This document shows positions 7,799 through 16,802 of a stretch of DNA of 64,000 nt, in pieces. This DNA comes from CAWFZT01 sp963820415 (lineage in GTDB: Bacteria; Chloroflexota; Anaerolineae; Anaerolineales; Anaerolineaceae). The stretch lies in contig CAWFZT010000008.1 of assembly GCA_963820415.1 (NCBI GenBank), positions 248,001 through 312,000 on the forward strand, written 5' to 3'. A model generated the notes under the pieces. It ran no database searches. It was not told the origin of the DNA and worked only from the letters and a program-made list of their open reading frames with translations. Both the position numbers and the translations under genes were made by a program. Every line of letters begins with the position of its first letter. Positions within the stretch are counted from its first letter, which is position 1.

Positions 7799-8537
7799 GG
7801 CCTATACTCCCTCATCCACTACCGGGCGAGAATTCCCCGCCTACCGCTACTTCGACCTGGTCATGGCCCTCTTCGTCACCGTGCTGATCGTCAGCAACAT
7901 CGCCTCCTCCGCCAAGATCGTCGATTGGGGCTTCTCCATCTTCGGCATCCGCATGGCCTTCGACGGCGGCACCATCCTTTTCCCCGTCTCCTACATCTTC
8001 GGCGACGTGCTCACCGAGGTTTACGGCTACCGCCGCTCACGCCGCGTCATCTGGGCCGGCTTCTTCTGCCTGGGCCTGTCCGCCGTCATCCTGTGGTTCG
8101 TGCGCATCCTGCCCGGCGAAGCCACCTGGCAGCAGTACGCCGGCCAGAAAGCTTTCGACGCCATCCTGGGCGGCATGTCTTCCGGCGGGATCGTCATCGC
8201 CAGCCTGACCGCCTACTGGGCAGGTGAGTTCTCCAACTCCTTCGTACTGGCGAAAATGAAAATCTTCACGCGTGGGCGCTGGCTGTGGATGCGCACCATC
8301 GGCTCTACCCTGGTCGGCGAGCTGGTCGATTCGGCCCTCTTTATCGCCATCGCCAGCCTGTTCAGCGTCTTCCCCTGGAGCTTGTTCCTCACCCTGGTGC
8401 TGACCAACTACGTCTTCAAATGCAGCATGGAAGCCGTGATGACCCCGGTCACCTACCGGGTCATCTCCTTCCTCAAGCACACCGAAAAAGAAGATTACTA
8501 CGACTACAGGACCAATTTCAACCCGTTTCACATTTAG
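7797..8537 (+). CDS. yhhQ: Queuosine precursor transporter (YhhQ/VUT family)
   Basis: Integral membrane protein of the VUT_1 (DUF165) family, whose E. coli member YhhQ takes up queuosine precursors. After a polar N-terminus the protein has about six helices and the family signature GGTILFPVSYIFGDVLTEVYG, then RRSRRVIWAGF, and a late basic loop. Length (246 residues) is typical. ATG 7797 is preferred over an upstream in-frame start at 7734 because it begins at the conserved region and has a well-placed -10 box. The GH1 gene starts ten bases downstream, probably co-transcribed without an obvious functional link. Confidence 0.85.
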   Translation: MAYTPSSTTGREFPAYRYFDLVMALFVTVLIVSNIASSAKIVDWGFSIFGIRMAFDGGTILFPVSYIFGDVLTEVYGYRRSRRVIWAGFFCLGLSAVILWFVRILPGEATWQQYAGQKAFDAILGGMSSGGIVIASLTAYWAGEFSNSFVLAKMKIFTRGRWLWMRTIGSTLVGELVDSALFIAIASLFSVFPWSLFLTLVLTNYVFKCSMEAVMTPVTYRVISFLKHTEKEDYYDYRTNFNPFHI

Positions 8538-8546
8538 TCGTCCGCC

Positions 8547-9872
8547 ATGCCCACCGCCACCTACCACTTTCCTGCTGGTTTCCTGTGGGGCGCCGCTACC
8601 GCCGCCCATCAGGTTGAAGGTAGCAATACTAACAATACCTGGTCCGACTGGGAAAACCAGCCAGGCCGGATTAAGAACGGCGATAAGGCCGGCCTGGCCG
8701 CCGATTGGTGGGGAGGGCGCTGGAAAGAAGACTTCGACCGCGCCACCGCTGCCGGGCAGAACGCACACCGTATGTCGATCGAGTGGAGCCGCATCCAGCC
8801 CACCCCCACCCACTGGTCCGAGGACGTGCTGGACTACTACCGCCAGATAGTGCGCGGGCTGGTCGAGCGCGGCCTGACCCCCCTGCTGACCCTGCACCAT
8901 TTCAGCGACCCGCTGTGGTTGGCCGAAAAAGGCGGTTGGGAAAACCCGGAGGCGCCCGGGCTGTTCGCCGCCTTCACCCGCAAGGTGGTCGAGGCGCTCA
9001 AAGAATACGTCACCTACTGGATACCAGTCAACGAGCCCAACACCTACGTCACCGAAGCCTACCTGGAAGGGCTCTTCCCGCCCGGCAAGAAAGACCTGGG
9101 CGCTGCCTTCACCGTCCAGGCCAACCTGCTGCGCGGCCACGCCGCCGCCTACCAGGCCATCCACTCCTTGCAGAAAGAAGCCCGCGTCGGTTCCTGCATT
9201 AACTACCGCTCGTTCCAGCCAAAGCGGCCCTGGCTGCCGCTGGACAAGCTGATGGCCAATTTTACCGCCGCTACCTTCAACGATTCCTTCATTAACACCT
9301 TACTGAAAGGTCGCTTGAATTACCTGGGTAAACGCGCCCGCCTGCCCGAAGCGGTTAAAACGCAGGACTTCGTTGGGGTCAATTACTACACCCGCGACCT
9401 GGTGGCCTTCAGCCTCTCCTACGCCAACTTTTTTAGCCAGCGCAGCTTTCCGCCCGGTGCGCCGCTCAGCCAGACCGGCTTCCTCGCCCACGTCCCCCAG
9501 GGCATGTTGGAGGCTCTGGACTGGGCGCGGCGCTTCAACCTGCCCATCCTGATCACCGAGAACGGCATCGACGACAGCCAGGACCGCCTGCGCCCTCGCT
9601 ACCTGGTCGAGCACCTGCACCAGGTTTGGCGGGCGGTCAATTCCAACTGGCCGGTCAAGGGCTACTTCCACTGGACCCTGGTGGATAACTTCGAATGGGA
9701 GCGCGGCTGGACGCAGCGCTTCGGCCTGTGGGGGCTCGATTTGCCGACGCAGAAGCGTATCCGCCGTCCCAGCGCCGACCTGTACACCGCCATCTGCAAG
9801 GAAAACGGCATCGCCTCATCGGCGGTCGAGAAATACGCTCCAGAGTCATTGCCGGCGCTCTTCCCGGAATAA
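8547..9872 (+). CDS. Family 1 glycoside hydrolase (beta-glycosidase)
   Basis: Retaining (beta/alpha)8-barrel beta-glycosidase. It opens with FPAGFLWGAATAAHQVEG, has the substrate-binding HRMSIEWSRI and LLTLHHFSDPLW, the acid/base Glu163 in VNEPN, VGVNYY, and the nucleophile Glu338 in LITENG, followed by GYFHWTLVDNFEWERGW. At 441 residues it is complete, and no signal peptide is present, so it is cytoplasmic. Substrate (glucoside, galactoside or similar) cannot be fixed from sequence. It follows the YhhQ gene by nine bases and probably shares its transcript. Confidence 0.95.
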   Translation: MPTATYHFPAGFLWGAATAAHQVEGSNTNNTWSDWENQPGRIKNGDKAGLAADWWGGRWKEDFDRATAAGQNAHRMSIEWSRIQPTPTHWSEDVLDYYRQIVRGLVERGLTPLLTLHHFSDPLWLAEKGGWENPEAPGLFAAFTRKVVEALKEYVTYWIPVNEPNTYVTEAYLEGLFPPGKKDLGAAFTVQANLLRGHAAAYQAIHSLQKEARVGSCINYRSFQPKRPWLPLDKLMANFTAATFNDSFINTLLKGRLNYLGKRARLPEAVKTQDFVGVNYYTRDLVAFSLSYANFFSQRSFPPGAPLSQTGFLAHVPQGMLEALDWARRFNLPILITENGIDDSQDRLRPRYLVEHLHQVWRAVNSNWPVKGYFHWTLVDNFEWERGWTQRFGLWGLDLPTQKRIRRPSADLYTAICKENGIASSAVEKYAPESLPALFPE

Positions 9873-9889
9873 AGGGAAAACCGAACACT

Positions 9890-10273
9890 TTGCTCAACCT
9901 AATTTGTTACTTCAACAAGCGCGTCACCAATCGCATCACCGGGAAAATCGCCGGCCTGCGCTACAGCCCAATCTGCCTCATCTGGCATACCGGCCGGCGC
10001 ACTGGAGCACTTTACGAAACGCCGCTGATGGCGGCACACACGCTGGACGGCTTTATTTTCGCCCTGACTTATGGCCCACACGTGGATTGGTATCGCAACG
10101 TTCTGGCGGCCGGCCATGCCACGCTGCGCTGGCAGGGACAGGAATACTCCCTCGAGCATCCACAAGCGGTCGACGCCAGCACAGGTCAGAACGCCTTTCC
10201 ATTTCCCCCGAACCTGATCTTACGCCTCCTGGGTATACGGCATTTCTTTCAGATGAAAGTCACGCAAAAATAA
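9890..10273 (+). CDS. Deazaflavin/F420-type nitroreductase family protein
   Basis: 127 residues from TTG at 9890. The body reads ICLIWHTGRRTGALYETPL, then FALTYGPHVDWYRNVLAAG and a C-terminal FPPNLILRLLG. This is the split-barrel pattern of the DUF385/Ddn family, which uses F420 or other flavins; the T-GRRTG segment and the VDWYRNVLAAG helix are the recognisable parts. The reading frame is open further upstream inside the GH1 gene, but homology begins only near 9890. Cofactor and substrate are unknown. It ends eight bases before the DUF362 gene. Confidence 0.75.
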   Translation: MLNLICYFNKRVTNRITGKIAGLRYSPICLIWHTGRRTGALYETPLMAAHTLDGFIFALTYGPHVDWYRNVLAAGHATLRWQGQEYSLEHPQAVDASTGQNAFPFPPNLILRLLGIRHFFQMKVTQK

Positions 10274-10281
10274 GGAGCCTT

Positions 10282-11304
10282 ATGTCCCCTCTCACCCGCC
10301 GCCAATTCCTCAAGTCCAGCGCCGTAGTTGGCGCGGCTGCTGCGCTTGGCGTCGGCAGCGGCTGCAGCGTCTTCGCCGATAACTCCACCGGCAAACCCAA
10401 ACTTATCAAAATCTATCCGGAGGCGCCCAAGAGCGTGGTCGTGCACACTCACCATTCCAGCGTGTGGAGCGACGACGCCCTCCAGCCGGCCGTGCTGGCC
10501 CAAATGCTGGACGCCTCCATCACCAAACTGACCGGCCTGAACGACCCGCTCAGCGCCTGGAAGGCTCTCTTCCACCCCAAAGAGAAGATCGCCGTCAAGA
10601 TCAACACTATTTCCGGTTCGATCACCGGCACGCACCCCGCCTTTCTGGACGCCGTCCTGGCCCGCTTGAAGGCCGCCGGCTTCCCCGACGAGCAGATATT
10701 CGTCTACGACCGCGATAGCTGGGAGATCGGCATGGCCGGCTTTAAAATCAACAAAGATGGGCCGGGAGTTAGCCTGAGAGGCACCGACGGCTACTACGCC
10801 GAAGGCTTCAAGGTTATGGATACAAACGTCAGGCTGAGCAACCGCCTGCTCACCTGTGATGCGTTGATCAACCTGCCCATCCTCAAGCAGCACATGTACG
10901 CCGGGGTCTCCTTCGCCATGAAGAACCACTACGGCACCTTCGATTCGCCCACCCTCTTCCATTCCAAGGAGCAGGTCAAGACCGGCCTGCCTGAGCTGAA
11001 CGCCCTGGCGCCGATCAAGGACAAGACTCGCCTGATCATCGGCGACGCCCTGGACGTGGTGCTTGGCGATAACTGGACCGACAAGGTCACCGGTGATTCG
11101 ATCTTCATGAGCTTCGACCCAGTCGCCCACGACGCCTGCGGTTTCAAACTGTGGAGCGACACGGTCAAACAGCAGGGCATCGACGACGCCTTTGTGCAGC
11201 GCTACACTGACAAGGCCAACTCCTGGCTGTCCCACGCCGTCGAGCTCGGCCTGGGAACCTGCGACCCGGCTAATATCGAGCTGGTCGAGCAGAAGATCGG
11301 GTAA
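10282..11304 (+). CDS. Tat-exported DUF362 family protein
   Basis: 340 residues with a twin-arginine signal (TRRQFLKSSAVVGAAAALG). The mature part has the DUF362 pattern: EKIAVKINTISG, DEQIFVYDRD, LSNRLLTCDALINLPILKQH, GVSFAMKNHYGTF, and LIIGDALDVVLG. The family is usually annotated as iron-sulfur-cluster related, but I see no clear Cys cluster here; two cysteines lie in LLTCDAL and AHDACGF. AAGGAG lies just ahead of the ATG at 10282 and overlaps the previous stop, fixing the start. Function unknown. Confidence 0.82.
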   Translation: MSPLTRRQFLKSSAVVGAAAALGVGSGCSVFADNSTGKPKLIKIYPEAPKSVVVHTHHSSVWSDDALQPAVLAQMLDASITKLTGLNDPLSAWKALFHPKEKIAVKINTISGSITGTHPAFLDAVLARLKAAGFPDEQIFVYDRDSWEIGMAGFKINKDGPGVSLRGTDGYYAEGFKVMDTNVRLSNRLLTCDALINLPILKQHMYAGVSFAMKNHYGTFDSPTLFHSKEQVKTGLPELNALAPIKDKTRLIIGDALDVVLGDNWTDKVTGDSIFMSFDPVAHDACGFKLWSDTVKQQGIDDAFVQRYTDKANSWLSHAVELGLGTCDPANIELVEQKIG

Positions 11305-11312
11305 AAAAGTCG

Positions 11313-14207
11313 TCAGTTTTCAGTAAAGGCTACTGCGTACGCCACAGCCTGGTCGAGCGTCATTCCCCGGCCCTCTTCCCAGGCAGTGGTAAAGGCTTTT
11401 TCGCCCAGCGCCGCACGGGCTGAGTCCAGGGCCTGCTCGTATTCATTGCGTTCTGCCAGGGAAAGCAGGTTTTTCTGCCACTCATACAGCTCAGCCTGCG
11501 CCCCAAATAATGTGGCCGCTCGCCGTGCCTGGCGCTGTGCGCTGGCCAGGACCCCCAAGGCATTGATTACCAGGTATGCGATCCCCTTAAGCCCAAAAAA
11601 ATCCCAAAAAGAACTCGTCACATTGGCTTCGTTTTTTCCCTGCAACGACGACAAGAGCGACTCTTTCAAATAAGCATACGCTGGAGGATATTCTCCCCGC
11701 GATAAAGCCACCCGCCCAATAATGTATTCAGCAGTTATTGCTGTGCGTTCTATATTTATTCCAAGGGTGGGTCGCAGTTCCCTGGCCAGGCCGAATACTT
11801 TTTCACACTGCCGGGTGGCCTGGTCGTAATCTTTCAGCGCCCAGGCCTCCAATCCACGTAAGTTGATCGCATCCAAATTCAATCTCTTATCCATCTCAAT
11901 AGGAAATTCCAGAAGTGCTTCAGTGAGTTGGATGGCCTGCAAGTAATCCCCCTGAGACACCGCTACACCGGCTCGCATACCCATCGTTCCAACGGAATAA
12001 CGCCGGTTTCCCGAAATATCAAAACAGGACTGGGCTTCCCCGAACAAGGCTGCGGCTTGATTCGGGTTTCCTGAAATCAGATCCAGATGACCAAGCAGAG
12101 CCAGCGTCGCGCCTGCTGATTCCGCGTCTTCTGCTTCTCTGGCACGGGCGAGGCTTTCTTCAGCATTTTCCCTGGCCAGCGTAAAGTCCCCTTCGAAAAA
12201 ATTTAGGCCAGCCAGGTAAAAGAGGTAATCTGCGATGAGATAGGTGTCCCCTGTTTTTCGCAGCATATCCAGCGCTTGCATTACCCCCATAATAATCCGG
12301 TCCAGGTCCTTCTCCAATGAAGCCAGGTTTCCCAGTGAGCGGGCTAAATCCCTTGGGTTGAGGTCGTCATACTCCTCAAATATGGCGCGCGCCTCCTTAT
12401 ACAGTGGAGCGATGTTTTCGTCCCCAACCCAATTTGAAGTGATAACCCCAAGTGCGTTCAAGGCTTTCCCCCGGGCGATGCTCCGCCCCGGAGAGCGGGG
12501 TGGATTGCCTGGCGCTGCTGTGCCGGATTCTTCCGCCAGCAACTGCTCCAGCCAGCCTTTGCCTTCCATCCAATGATTACGAATATGCCAGAACCATTCC
12601 AGCGCCGTGGCTGCCTGTAACCCTTTTTCGATGTCGTTCGACCGGGCCCATTCCAACGCCAGGCGGATGTTGTCCAGTTCCACATCCAGTCGGTCCACCC
12701 ACACCCGCTGCCCTTTTCCACGCAGGTGCGGCTCAGCCTGCAGGGCCAATGAAAGGAAGTAGTCCAGATGCCGCTGGCGCACTGCCGCCAGTTCACTGTC
12801 CTCGGCCGGCGGGTTGCCCACCATTTTCTCATGCGCATACTGCCGGATGGTCTCCAGCATGCGATAGCGCGGTTGCTCGTTTGAAGCATCCGCGGCCATG
12901 ACCACCAAAGACTTGTCAACCAGCTGTCCCAGCAGGTCTAAGATTTCATCACTGGACAGCCAGCTGCCTGCCTGGTCGGCGCATACCTTTTCAGCAGCTT
13001 CCAACGTCCACCCTCCGGCAAAGACGGAGAGACGCAGCAGCAGCCGGCGTTCTTTCTCGGTAAGCAAGTTGTACGACCAGTCGATCAGCGCCTTCAGCGT
13101 CTGGTGGCGCGGTAGCGCCGTCCGGCTGCCTCCGGTCAGCAGGTGGAAGTCGGCCTCCAGCCGGGAGGCGATCTGCTCCATGCTGAGGAAACGTACCCGC
13201 GCCGCGGCCAGTTCGATCGCCAGCGGGATACCGTCCAGCCGCTGGCAAACCCGCGCCATCAGGGCGGCGTTCGCCTCGCTCAGGCTTAAACCAGGCGAGT
13301 TGGTCTGCGCCCGCTCGGTGAACAGCCGGACGGCTTCGCATTGGACCAGTTCGGCGACGGGCGGTAAGTGATGAGGATCAGGTAAGAAAAGCGACGGGCA
13401 GCGGAAGGGCGTCTCGCCGCTCACCCCCAGAATCTCGCGGCTGGTGGCCAGAATACGCAGGTGGGGGCAGGCGCGCAGCAGGGTTTCCGCCAATTCAGCG
13501 ACGGCGTTCACTAAGTGCTCGCAGTTGTCGAGGATCAACAGCAGGCGCTTATCGCCCAGGTGCTCACACAATACCTGTGTGGCCGTCTGGCCGGACATCT
13601 GCTGTAGACCCAATGCCGTGATTGCCATCTGTGCCACCAAATCAGGATTGTTCAGCGGCGCCAGCTCCACTAGCCAGACGCCATCCACAAAATCGTCCAG
13701 CAGTTCTTCCGCCGTCCAGAGGGCCAGGCGGGTCTTGCCAACCCCACCCGAGCCGGTCAGCGTCACCAACCGGCTAGGTCCGGCGGTAATATGTTGCCGC
13801 AAAGCCCTGATTTCTTTCTCTCGTCCGATGAAGGAGGTGAGCTGGACGGGCAGGTTATGGGAATGGGCTGGCTCTGCCGCGTCCAACGGCAAGCCCGGCT
13901 CATTGGCAGGGCCTTGCCATTCGAGCCTGGGCCGGTCACTGGCGCTGGCGCGGCTGAGCTGGGCCAGTTCCAACAGGCGATGAATAGTTTCCGGCTCTTC
14001 CATGATAGACAGGGCCGGGACGAAGAGAGCCATCAGGCTTGCTTGATCAGGGACGCGTAGGTTAGCCTCCAGGCGGCTGATCTGCGATTCGCTGTAGCCC
14101 ACTGCTATCGAAAGCTCGCGCTGGGTAAGCTGGGTTCGCCTGCGCAGGTACTTCAGCAGGTCGCCAAAGGTGTGAAAGTTTGCCAGCAACGCGGAATGAT
14201 CACCCAT
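11313..14207 (-). CDS. XRE-type HTH / NB-ARC STAND regulator with TPR tail
   Basis: 964-residue signal-transducing ATPase. Residues about 14-68 form an XRE-like HTH (LLKYLRRRTQLTQRELSIAV, YSESQISRLE). The NB-ARC module follows FIGREKEIRALR: Walker A GSGGVGKT (152-159), Walker B LLLILDN, ATSREIL sensor, GIPLAIELAAARV and a winged-helix part (LLLRLSVFAGGWTLEAAE). The C-terminal 500 residues are TPR-like helices. Such proteins bind DNA once a ligand or partner relieves autoinhibition. It is divergent from the repeat-protein gene at 14474, with TGGCAA repeats between. The last codons (FTEN, stop) lie within an ACTGAAAACTGACGACT tract. Confidence 0.92.
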   Translation of the reverse strand: MGDHSALLANFHTFGDLLKYLRRRTQLTQRELSIAVGYSESQISRLEANLRVPDQASLMALFVPALSIMEEPETIHRLLELAQLSRASASDRPRLEWQGPANEPGLPLDAAEPAHSHNLPVQLTSFIGREKEIRALRQHITAGPSRLVTLTGSGGVGKTRLALWTAEELLDDFVDGVWLVELAPLNNPDLVAQMAITALGLQQMSGQTATQVLCEHLGDKRLLLILDNCEHLVNAVAELAETLLRACPHLRILATSREILGVSGETPFRCPSLFLPDPHHLPPVAELVQCEAVRLFTERAQTNSPGLSLSEANAALMARVCQRLDGIPLAIELAAARVRFLSMEQIASRLEADFHLLTGGSRTALPRHQTLKALIDWSYNLLTEKERRLLLRLSVFAGGWTLEAAEKVCADQAGSWLSSDEILDLLGQLVDKSLVVMAADASNEQPRYRMLETIRQYAHEKMVGNPPAEDSELAAVRQRHLDYFLSLALQAEPHLRGKGQRVWVDRLDVELDNIRLALEWARSNDIEKGLQAATALEWFWHIRNHWMEGKGWLEQLLAEESGTAAPGNPPRSPGRSIARGKALNALGVITSNWVGDENIAPLYKEARAIFEEYDDLNPRDLARSLGNLASLEKDLDRIIMGVMQALDMLRKTGDTYLIADYLFYLAGLNFFEGDFTLARENAEESLARAREAEDAESAGATLALLGHLDLISGNPNQAAALFGEAQSCFDISGNRRYSVGTMGMRAGVAVSQGDYLQAIQLTEALLEFPIEMDKRLNLDAINLRGLEAWALKDYDQATRQCEKVFGLARELRPTLGINIERTAITAEYIIGRVALSRGEYPPAYAYLKESLLSSLQGKNEANVTSSFWDFFGLKGIAYLVINALGVLASAQRQARRAATLFGAQAELYEWQKNLLSLAERNEYEQALDSARAALGEKAFTTAWEEGRGMTLDQAVAYAVAFTEN

Positions 14208-14276
14208 TCGTTATGACCCTGGTTATTTATTTATTTGGTATTTAAACATTATAAACCAAGGATGTAATTCATTTAG

Positions 14277-14323
14277 TGGCAAGATTGGCAAGATTGCCAG
14301 GTTTCTGGCAACCCATCTGGCAA
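14277..14323. promoter_or_regulatory. Putative operator: clustered TGGCAA / TTGCCA
   Basis: TGGCAA occurs at 14277, 14286, 14306 and 14318, and its complement TTGCCA at 14294. TGGCAA-GA-TTGCCA (14286-14299) is a perfect palindrome. The cluster lies between the divergent STAND regulator and repeat-protein genes; a TATAAT on the minus strand (14253-14248) faces the regulator. A binding site for the regulator's HTH is the simple reading. Confidence 0.5.
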
Positions 14324-14473
14324 AAAAAGGCAGATATTTCGGTTCTCGGCATGCTATCCTGTGCAAAGAGAAAAGGAAAAACTCTTCACCCGGAAAATCG
14401 TATAGCAAGACAATCGAGCCTATTTAGTCTAAGCAGTTCACATGGATCCAACTTTTTTGAAAGGAGAATGATT

Positions 14474-14980
14474 ATGTGCCCGCCAGAAAAAACCAAAATA
14501 AATCTTAAAAAAGTGATGTTGTATACTTTTTGGGGATTGGTCGCCGGGGTTTTACTTATCGCAGCTTTGCTTTTGACCCATCCGGTCCTCATCCCTTCTG
14601 CATCCGCAGCGGCAACCTCGCCTAAGTCTATCGGCCTGCTCGGGTCGGGTTATAGCCTGGCGCCCGGTGCAAACGGCGCCCGGATCATCTATCCCTATCA
14701 GACAAAGCTGTACAAATCCAGTGTGACAAACTCGCCAAAGTCTATTGGTCTGCTCGGGGCGGGTTATTGCCTGGTGACCAGTGCAAACGGCTCCCGGATT
14801 ATCTATCCCTATCAGACAAACCTGTACACCTCCGGTGTGGCAAACTCGCCAAAGTCCATTGGCCTGCTCGGGTCAGGTTATAGCCTGGTGACCGGTGCAG
14901 ACGGCGCCCGGATCATCTATCCCTATCAGGTAAAGCTGTACAACCAAACTCCCAAGGCGGACTCTGCCTCGGTCAAGTAG
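14474..14980 (+). CDS. Secreted protein with three 38-residue GxGYxL repeats
   Basis: 168 residues: a short basic cytoplasmic lead, one hydrophobic helix (VMLYTFWGLVAGVLLIAALL), a possible cleavage site after SASA, then three tandem copies of 38 residues starting SPKSIGLLGSGYSLAPGANG and continuing ARIIYPYQTKLY. The DNA repeat is 114 bp, starting at 14618, 14732 and 14846. The core G-x-G-Y-x-L...G-x-x-I-x-x-P matches the repeats of the protein at 33402. ATG 14474 is chosen for its spacing from AAAGGAG; the ATG at 14468 overlaps that site. I do not know this family. It is divergent from the XRE-STAND regulator. Confidence 0.8.
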   Translation: MCPPEKTKINLKKVMLYTFWGLVAGVLLIAALLLTHPVLIPSASAAATSPKSIGLLGSGYSLAPGANGARIIYPYQTKLYKSSVTNSPKSIGLLGAGYCLVTSANGSRIIYPYQTNLYTSGVANSPKSIGLLGSGYSLVTGADGARIIYPYQVKLYNQTPKADSASVK

Positions 14981-15088
14981 TACAACCAGCGACGGTTATG
15001 AAGTGCGCCTCTGGGCTGAGGGTAGTCAATGCGAAGGTCTCAGCAGAATAAACTGAGCCTCTGGCCGATTGGCGAAAAAACGTGGACG

Positions 15089-15125
15089 AAAAACTGGCGG
15101 TAATCCTCCCGCCAGTTTTTCATTT
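15089..15125 (+). terminator. Rho-independent terminator
   Basis: AAAAACTGGCGG (15089-15100) pairs perfectly with CCGCCAGTTTTT (15109-15120) around an 8-base loop, with T residues on both sides. It lies between the convergent repeat-protein and GYD genes and can serve both strands. Confidence 0.85.
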
Positions 15126-15220
15126 CCTATGCCTATAGTAAAGAGCTGGCGCTGGTAGTTAAAAAAGCGATCGTCCCTAGAGCATCCTGTCGCATCCAAC
15201 AAATTCCATGCCAGGGGACG

Positions 15221-15514
15221 CTAAGGAAGCATCTTCACAAGACTGGCAAACTGTTCGAGGGTAAAGCCTTTCAAAGTGGTGGTATGGACATTGCCCAGCG
15301 CGCCAAGACTGAGCAGGAAAGCCGCCGCTGCTTCATCACTTGGCGCTTCGGCGATGGAGATATAGTCATATTCACCCATCGTCATATAAAAGCCGAGGAT
15401 TTTTCCACCCATGGCTTCCATGCCTTTAAAAGCGGCTTCTACGCGGGTGGGGGCGTCTTTGATAGACTTCGCCCCTTGATCCGTTAATTTCATCAAGGAA
15501 ATAAATGTAGACAT
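15221..15514 (-). CDS. GYD domain protein
   Basis: 97 residues: FISLMKLTDQGAKSIKDAP, then GGKILGFYMTMGEYDYISIAEAPSDEAAAAF and a C-terminal TLKGFTLEQFASLVKMLP. This is the complete pattern and length of the GYD family (named for the GEYD/GYD loop), ferredoxin-fold proteins of unknown role. AAAGGAG precedes the ATG at 15514. It appears monocistronic. Confidence 0.85.
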   Translation of the reverse strand: MSTFISLMKLTDQGAKSIKDAPTRVEAAFKGMEAMGGKILGFYMTMGEYDYISIAEAPSDEAAAAFLLSLGALGNVHTTTLKGFTLEQFASLVKMLP

Positions 15515-15868
15515 CGGTCGTTTCTCCTTTCATATGGGTCCCACCAAGCGCCAGCTCTGACCCCTACCAGAAGGTATATTCTGTGAAGCGGCTGTGCAAA
15601 ATGGGTTAGAAGATACGTCGATGTAGTCTTCAATTACCTCATTCACAGGATAAATTAATGACTATATCTATCTTAATATTTGATATATATAAAGTCAAGC
15701 GGGACTTTTGGCACAACACAGCTTTCACAATAAAGATTTTTTGGCCGATAATTAACAGTTACAGATTGGGCAGGTCCTGGTAAGGATCCAGGTTTTGTTA
15801 CCATACCATTTCGGATATAATCAATCCATTCGAAAAAAACCTGTCCTATCAGCCGCATTATTACTGTT
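15515..15868. other. Intergenic region with a candidate promoter
   Basis: 354 bases between the divergent GYD and lipoprotein genes. TATAAT at 15816-15821 with TTGTTA at 15795-15800 is a plausible plus-strand promoter for the lipoprotein gene. I see no ORF or RNA structure in the rest. Confidence 0.4.
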
Positions 15869-16792
15869 ATGATCAAAAAATTCCTGCTCTTTGCCTTAAT
15901 CCTCATCCTCCTCCCCGCCTGCGCCTCCGCACCGGCCGCAGGCGCTCCGGCTGCCTCTACTCCGCCCGCTCCCACAAACGCCTCCGCCTCCACTAATACC
16001 GCCGCCCCGAATTACCCGCCTCTCGACAGCTACTTTCCCGCTTCCAACTCCATCGGCGCCTACGCCGCCCCCCAACCGCCGCGCACCTTCCTCCACGACA
16101 ACCTGTTCGACTTCGTCGACGGCCAGGCCGATACCTATTTTGCCTACAACTTCCAGCAGTTGGCTGTCCAGAGTTATATGAATTCCGACAACCAGGCTTT
16201 GCACGTGGAGATCTGGCAGTTCGCCGAACCGGCGGATGCCTACGGAGTATACACCATCTCCAGCTCAGCCGTTCCGGTGGCCGTCGGCGTCGACGGCTCA
16301 ACCACCCCCGCACGCCGCATCGCCTTCTGGCAGGACCACTATTACGTGCACGTGAACTGCACCAACCAGCTCCCCCAGGCTGACCTGGAAGCTTTCGCCA
16401 AAGCTGTTGCGCGTGCCCTGCCCCAAGGTGGCCAGCGCCCGGCCTTACTCCAGCGCCTGCCCAAAGACGGCCTGGCGGAAAATGGAACCGTCTTCTTCCA
16501 CCTGGAAATTACCATCCAGAACGAAATCTACCTGGGTGGGACGAACAAACTCGGCCTGGGCCCCAAAACCAACGGCCTGCTGGCGCATTACACCCTTGGC
16601 GGGCAAAACGCCAGCCTGCTGCTGATCGAATACCCGGATGCCCAATTGGCCGCGGCCGGCCAGCAGGGTTTGCAGTCTGCCGGGGTGGACGACCTGGTCG
16701 CCGCCCAGGCTAAAGACAACCTGCTTGGGGCGGTGGTAGGCAAGGTAGACGCCGCGGCGGCCAGGGGGCTGTTGGATCAGGCGCTTAAATAA
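15869..16792 (+). CDS. Secreted lipoprotein, DUF6599-like
   Basis: 307 residues. The lipobox is LLPAC (signal FLLFALILILLPACASAP), followed by an Ala/Pro/Thr linker to about residue 50. The folded part begins PLDSYFPASN and contains FLHDNLFDFVDGQADTYFAYNFQQL and VEIWQFAEPADAYGVYTISS. The FVDG..D.Y..Y.F...A...Y pattern with A..AYG.Y is typical of the DUF6599 family of exported proteins; this assignment is from memory. Eleven bases separate it from the GH36 gene, so the two probably form an operon, though no functional link is evident. Confidence 0.7.
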   Translation: MIKKFLLFALILILLPACASAPAAGAPAASTPPAPTNASASTNTAAPNYPPLDSYFPASNSIGAYAAPQPPRTFLHDNLFDFVDGQADTYFAYNFQQLAVQSYMNSDNQALHVEIWQFAEPADAYGVYTISSSAVPVAVGVDGSTTPARRIAFWQDHYYVHVNCTNQLPQADLEAFAKAVARALPQGGQRPALLQRLPKDGLAENGTVFFHLEITIQNEIYLGGTNKLGLGPKTNGLLAHYTLGGQNASLLLIEYPDAQLAAAGQQGLQSAGVDDLVAAQAKDNLLGAVVGKVDAAAARGLLDQALK

Positions 16793-16802
16793 GGAGTTCA
16801 TC

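Noticed and set aside
8037..9164. 375-codon minus-strand frame opposite the GH1 gene
   Set aside because: Gly/Ala/Val-rich shadow of a GC-rich gene whose plus-strand product has all catalytic residues.
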